A DNA stretch of 43,799 nucleotides from contig CAZUQH010000005.1 of assembly GCA_964622465.1 (NCBI GenBank), forward strand, positions 1 to 43,799, given 5' to 3'. This stretch comes from CAZUQH01 sp964622465 (lineage in GTDB: Bacteria; CG03; CAZUQH01). The stretch's first letter is position 1; every line of letters begins with the position of its first letter. The notes beneath the pieces were generated by a model. That model saw only the letters and a program-made list of their open reading frames with translations, searched no databases and was not told the origin of the DNA. The position numbers and the translations under genes were made by a program. Of the stretch, positions 42,701 to 43,799 are shown one piece after another.

Positions 42701-42891
42701 TCAATTGATTCTGGTGCGAGTTCCCATCTTTGAATCCCTGCCCTGCTTGGCATCGGCCAGTATATCGGCTGATGAAGGTGCCAGTGGTTTACATAATGAA
42801 GAGCGTCAGTTGCAGAAAATGCAGTTGCGGTGCATACAAGGAGAGTAGCCAGACTGGAGAGAATATAGCAGCGATTCCGAATTCTTCTCAT
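36628..42891 (-). CDS. Giant secreted protein with two GH57 catalytic domains (2087 aa)
   Basis: Signal peptide LSSLATLLVCTATAFSA. First GH57 domain (~30-500): HLHQP at 38-42, nucleophile Glu207 in GFWPLELAFSE, Asp345 in AHDGDNAWGG. Then an Ig-like module (~505-665), a CBM25/26-like starch-binding module (~680-790, LHWGVNGWTHP, DNNGGADWKI), FN3 domains, a CBM20/48-like module (~1100-1210, VVFQVDMRGV, LQYKYVMNG), more FN3 domains, a DOMON-like sandwich (~1400-1590), and a second GH57-type domain (~1600-2080) with FIYHGNQ, Glu1742 in FWIPERV and Asp1855/1856 in FDDWEAY. The end (SVDIDLDGEPEYVLKN) is a GH57 C-terminal region, cut by a stop at 36628 where a FlgD tail continues in another frame. 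Probably a surface starch hydrolase; no clear Shine-Dalgarno. Confidence 0.88.
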   Translation of the reverse strand: MRRIRNRCYILSSLATLLVCTATAFSATDALHYVNHWHLHQPIYWPMPSRAGIQRWELAPESIDYKNTNPWAGHPANDLGAIFGKDDRVAAYQSRPRDALSTITSYPEAGFTVSYTGALAMNVKALGDQYRLGYSPDWKTPWREARGWTTVGGKSRMNIVLTGFHHPFFPLLPDDTVARRYIQLYKAIYGEAWGTAVPMSTGFWPLELAFSERMIPILKSEGINWTYVANSHLSRCLSNWPATPGNGMNTEPPNKAGQSNGTGSVWRNASIDGRPTTNELRFSYRPHYAQYIDPETGTPSKIIVVPCADYEGYVDGYSAFPVDLFDAIAQAAEVGKPPLVVLAHDGDNAWGGGYDSYMTNTPNKASGASARGYVPSTTEEYLANFPVDVNDIVHVEDGSWVNADSDFGSPTFSNWNWPWVKNNYPDKPTFDPVNSWDDNSQYWAIMTAVSNRVLTAESYVGAPNINNILHPEVTSNNVEKAWHYLLGFADSGHIYYGTSSDFTFIPIVAGNKACDFADAVIGEGELSAGASDTVPPTVWVPQRFPYNPGSLNYGVAYNWKSWTYPCDFDVFTFVYDASGLSSVKLKYRTATGANTTPIAPDNYTYSGGTAVSAWQEITMSSGTWPVKVYLNETLQDPPPCTPKYLPLRYWAHVNVGTNKLVDYYIEAVDKKGNVRKTAIQHVWVGDASFEETSGLWTPQNPTSDQQVTIFGSQLGKPGKLHWGVNGWTHPSSEYWPTNSTTTVYDSLSVETQLLFNGTSYYITLGPFMGSQPVSEINFCFHWDDNTWDNNGGADWKIIVSPADTNPPPAPQRLTPTAKNQAIDLSWEQVTGVSLAGYNIYEWNVAGSTYVKLASLVTWTTGYTVTVSTPSGNPLVNGTTYTYAVTSQKSTGLNVESAYSSPVTTAPVATDNIPPQTPEGIVGWGGVEKVNLSWTKNLETDLASYRIYRSTYSCPFGEKTFVASILPPGTTHQDTGLTGGCTYYYQLTSMDNNINESPAASELAVVAQVVPPPSQPQGLKAVAGNQKIDLSWNANSEADLAGYNLWCSTTAGYFLVNTGLITSTTYCHTSLVNGVTHYYKLTAVNDSGGESAYSSVVWAVPQSLIEVVFQVDMRGVAGVSSVAIAQNVLAPTWSTTYYAMTEQTGNLTGVWKITLSLAPGVELQYKYVMNGTTRESDFGTAPDNNRKITIAANNGPKMYVSNKWNVAGDPIPLVPVNLRATDNASGVLLNWDPNIEYDLEKYNIYRSTFDPNLNYSYLASATSTSWQVTGLVTGQTYYFKIDAQDLAGQKSGLIGPVQAIAGEDLAPQAPTGLALSAKNQAIEVRWNANTEPDLAGYFVRHGTATGEYPYSSSLIAPTTTFYVISGLTNWTTYYVVVRASDTAGNISAPSTEKSATPYEAPTFEERTIDGNFLDWKFSDVRALDPYEDTYNFGDGYDTSRDIVALYSREGQNNYYFRVDFHELGIYAENGYLDLYILIDCAPGGQNWLPDFTDTQTDLLWEVAICLYDATNYNVYNSTGGVFNDAFQGASFRSDLDSVGLAIRKSVLENAGWSPGSALNIQCFTTKDGTENGPGEITGSDVVDAIGATIDRAGGFLYGGVSSTATTGRAKYAFIYHGNQSLNKAKDIRDWIYREETNHTPTGYSRGLDAVENYGVKANIHVSGTLASAIEWAQPLFNDRIPDLAAQGRVAIIGGVLAEHIMPYFEDNAAAGLFVNSKAIQDGTSVLMSIYDLTTQPEVFWIPERVVRGQTFADILTNHETGNPTGYTATVLDDRYHMKDWFGMPDSQRFKLHKINGVYVFLINGIDARLGLPPGGDQEPDGTKFWNQDSGLHIETRKLLNRLARDQDQQQLVLVFDDWEAYSGRSFTSELPNDNADNWDKTVKWLASHQWIETVTLEDILSRGWTAIDHGTNISLPVKTYDWLTHACEGSYDNWYWGSSFEQSFANRVPVVRSGVPLPSGKTYGHINSAGTLLRDTWNSIKNAPSNQLKDYAGMVFNTLTYETAWHDEDSTDKFGPADTTYDAISGWALALHGHIRYAVIISSAARWAQEVSDGQWNSVLACSVDIDLDGEPEYVLKNNKVFAVFGRK

Positions 42892-43040
42892 TTACTTATG
42901 GTTGCCAAACTGAAGAAAGATTGCGAGAAAATTTCACCCAGAATAGGTGTAACAATTCTATTGCACGAGCAATATCCGTGGCAAGACCACGTACAAAGAT
43001 ATTAATAACTCTGCTTAAAAATACGTCTGTCAAAGTCACC
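42892..43040 (-). promoter_or_regulatory. 149-base gap before the giant GH57 gene; weak promoter candidates
   Basis: On the minus strand TTGCCA and TAGAAT occur 18 bases apart about 60 bases before the start, and TTGACA (43033-43028) is followed only by a poor -10 region. A small CGTGG/CCACG hairpin lies between. None is convincing alone. The gap holds no coding sequence. Confidence 0.25.
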
Positions 43041-43712
43041 TCAGTATCTCGGCCGTATATACAGAACACTTACATTACACATTCCTACGCTGCCGTTACT
43101 TGTATAATAATATGTTTCTATCTTCTTGACACCGTCCCATGTAACATTTTGCCAGGAACCTTCTGCATAAGTCTCGTCTGTGCTGGTTATTGAGATCCAA
43201 GTACCCCATTCGTCATTTGTTACATTCTTCCAATTGTAGGATGTGGTTTCCCCAGATGTATTATTATTACCCCATACAACAATTTTCACCTGGATTCTAC
43301 CCCCTGGAGAGATATCAGTTCCATTGACTATACAGTGACTCCAGGGGACAGCCGTAGCGGAACCACTGGTTGTTGTCTGGTTAGAGCTACCCTTATATAG
43401 AGGCACGCAAGTGACAGGCGGATTAGTACCAAGATACGCACCAGCAACATAGACATGTGAAGAGAACTTGGTTGCATAATTGGAATTATCATCACTTATG
43501 TAGCGAGAAGTTTGTGATGCACCAAGGTAAAAGTTATCTACTACTCTTGCATTACTTTTTAAGGTAGTATTTCCTGTGATGTAACTCTCACCACTTCCAT
43601 CAATCTGTAAAGCCGTCGCAGCATACATATTTTCTGTCATCGCTCCGATAAAAAACACCAACAAGTGGAGTAAAACAACTTTTTCAAATCTAACTTTATT
43701 AGAATTAAACAT
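43041..43712 (-). CDS. Small secreted fibre-like protein (223 aa), paralogue of the gene at 35332
   Basis: Not a recognised family. The ATG at 43712 has an ideal AAGGAGGTGG Shine-Dalgarno seven bases upstream, and the signal peptide is VVLLHLLVFFIGAMTENMYAA. The N-terminal stem (GESYITGNTTLKSNARVVDN) leads to FYLGASQTSRYISDDNSNYA, almost the same as the segment in the 251-aa protein at 35332-36087. The C-terminal halves differ: here a beta-sandwich with GGRIQVKIVVWGNN, ITSTDETYAEGSW and a YIRPRY end. It lies 149 bases upstream of the giant GH57 gene and is the first gene of the locus in this window. Probably a surface fibre or binding protein; function unknown. Confidence 0.6.
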   Translation of the reverse strand: MFNSNKVRFEKVVLLHLLVFFIGAMTENMYAATALQIDGSGESYITGNTTLKSNARVVDNFYLGASQTSRYISDDNSNYATKFSSHVYVAGAYLGTNPPVTCVPLYKGSSNQTTTSGSATAVPWSHCIVNGTDISPGGRIQVKIVVWGNNNTSGETTSYNWKNVTNDEWGTWISITSTDETYAEGSWQNVTWDGVKKIETYYYTSNGSVGMCNVSVLYIRPRY

Positions 43713-43768
43713 TTCGACCACCTCCTTCTCTTTCGCTGGTTCTGCAATTCACCATCTTATCTATATTT

Positions 43769-43798
43769 ATTTTACCATATCCTCCAGGTCTACGTCAA
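43769..43798 (-). promoter_or_regulatory. Candidate sigma70-type promoter of the glucan locus
   Basis: Reading the minus strand, TTGACG (43798-43793) and TAAAAT (43774-43769) are separated by 18 bases, about 56 bases upstream of the ATG at 43712. Each box matches five of six consensus positions. It sits at the window edge, so nothing is known of the sequence beyond it. It could drive the long minus-strand gene series. Confidence 0.4.
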
Positions 43799-43799
43799 T

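Overview
The window reads as part of the chromosome of an uncultured diderm bacterium. The signs are outer-membrane beta-barrel proteins, PorV/PorQ-like proteins, lipoproteins, and secreted proteins that end in FlgD-type immunoglobulin-like tails. That combination is known from the FCB group and several candidate phyla (Omnitrophota, Elusimicrobiota, WOR-3-like lineages). No rRNA or marker gene is present, so the phylum cannot be fixed.

Layout. Positions 1-466 hold the 3' end of a HepT-like (HEPN fold) toxin gene that enters from the left. Positions ~470-2349 are an IS607-family transposon with a frameshifted tnpA, an intact tnpB and a probable omega-RNA end. A plus-strand amylo-alpha-1,6-glucosidase (2401-4449) follows immediately. 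From 4457 to the right edge, every gene lies on the minus strand and is tightly packed. No gene-free stretch exceeds 300 bases; the longest (15104-15364) contains a nested inverted-repeat element.

The minus-strand block (43.7 -> 4.5 kb in the direction of transcription) looks like a self-contained starch/glycogen/alpha-glucan utilisation locus. In order it encodes: a small secreted fibre-like protein; a giant secreted protein with two GH57 catalytic domains; a detached FlgD-like tail; a second fibre-like protein; a 2601-aa secreted GH13 protein; a 351-aa paralogue of that protein's C-terminal repeats; an 852-aa FN3/FlgD-tail protein; a PorV/PorQ-like protein; a 693-aa DOMON/FN3/FlgD-tail protein; a second PorV-like protein; MalF-, MalG- and MalE-like ABC importer components; a DOMON/FlgD-tail protein; a third PorV-like protein; two large beta-barrel candidates; two CBM48 lipoproteins; a GH13 alpha-amylase with an N-terminal CBM48; and a GH57 amylase with C-terminal DOMON/glucodextranase-like modules.

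Proposed working (inference): giant surface enzymes and carbohydrate-binding proteins cut polymeric alpha-glucan outside the cell. Oligosaccharides cross the outer membrane through the beta-barrel proteins. Envelope GH13, GH57 and CBM48 proteins bind and trim them, and the MalEFG-like importer takes up maltodextrins. The debranching enzyme finishes degradation in the cytoplasm. The locus has no SusC/SusD pair, no MalK-like ATPase and no transcriptional regulator, so it differs from a Bacteroidetes starch locus and from a classical mal operon. The weakest points are the phylum, the function of the beta-barrel and PorV-like proteins, and the route by which the FlgD-tailed proteins are secreted.
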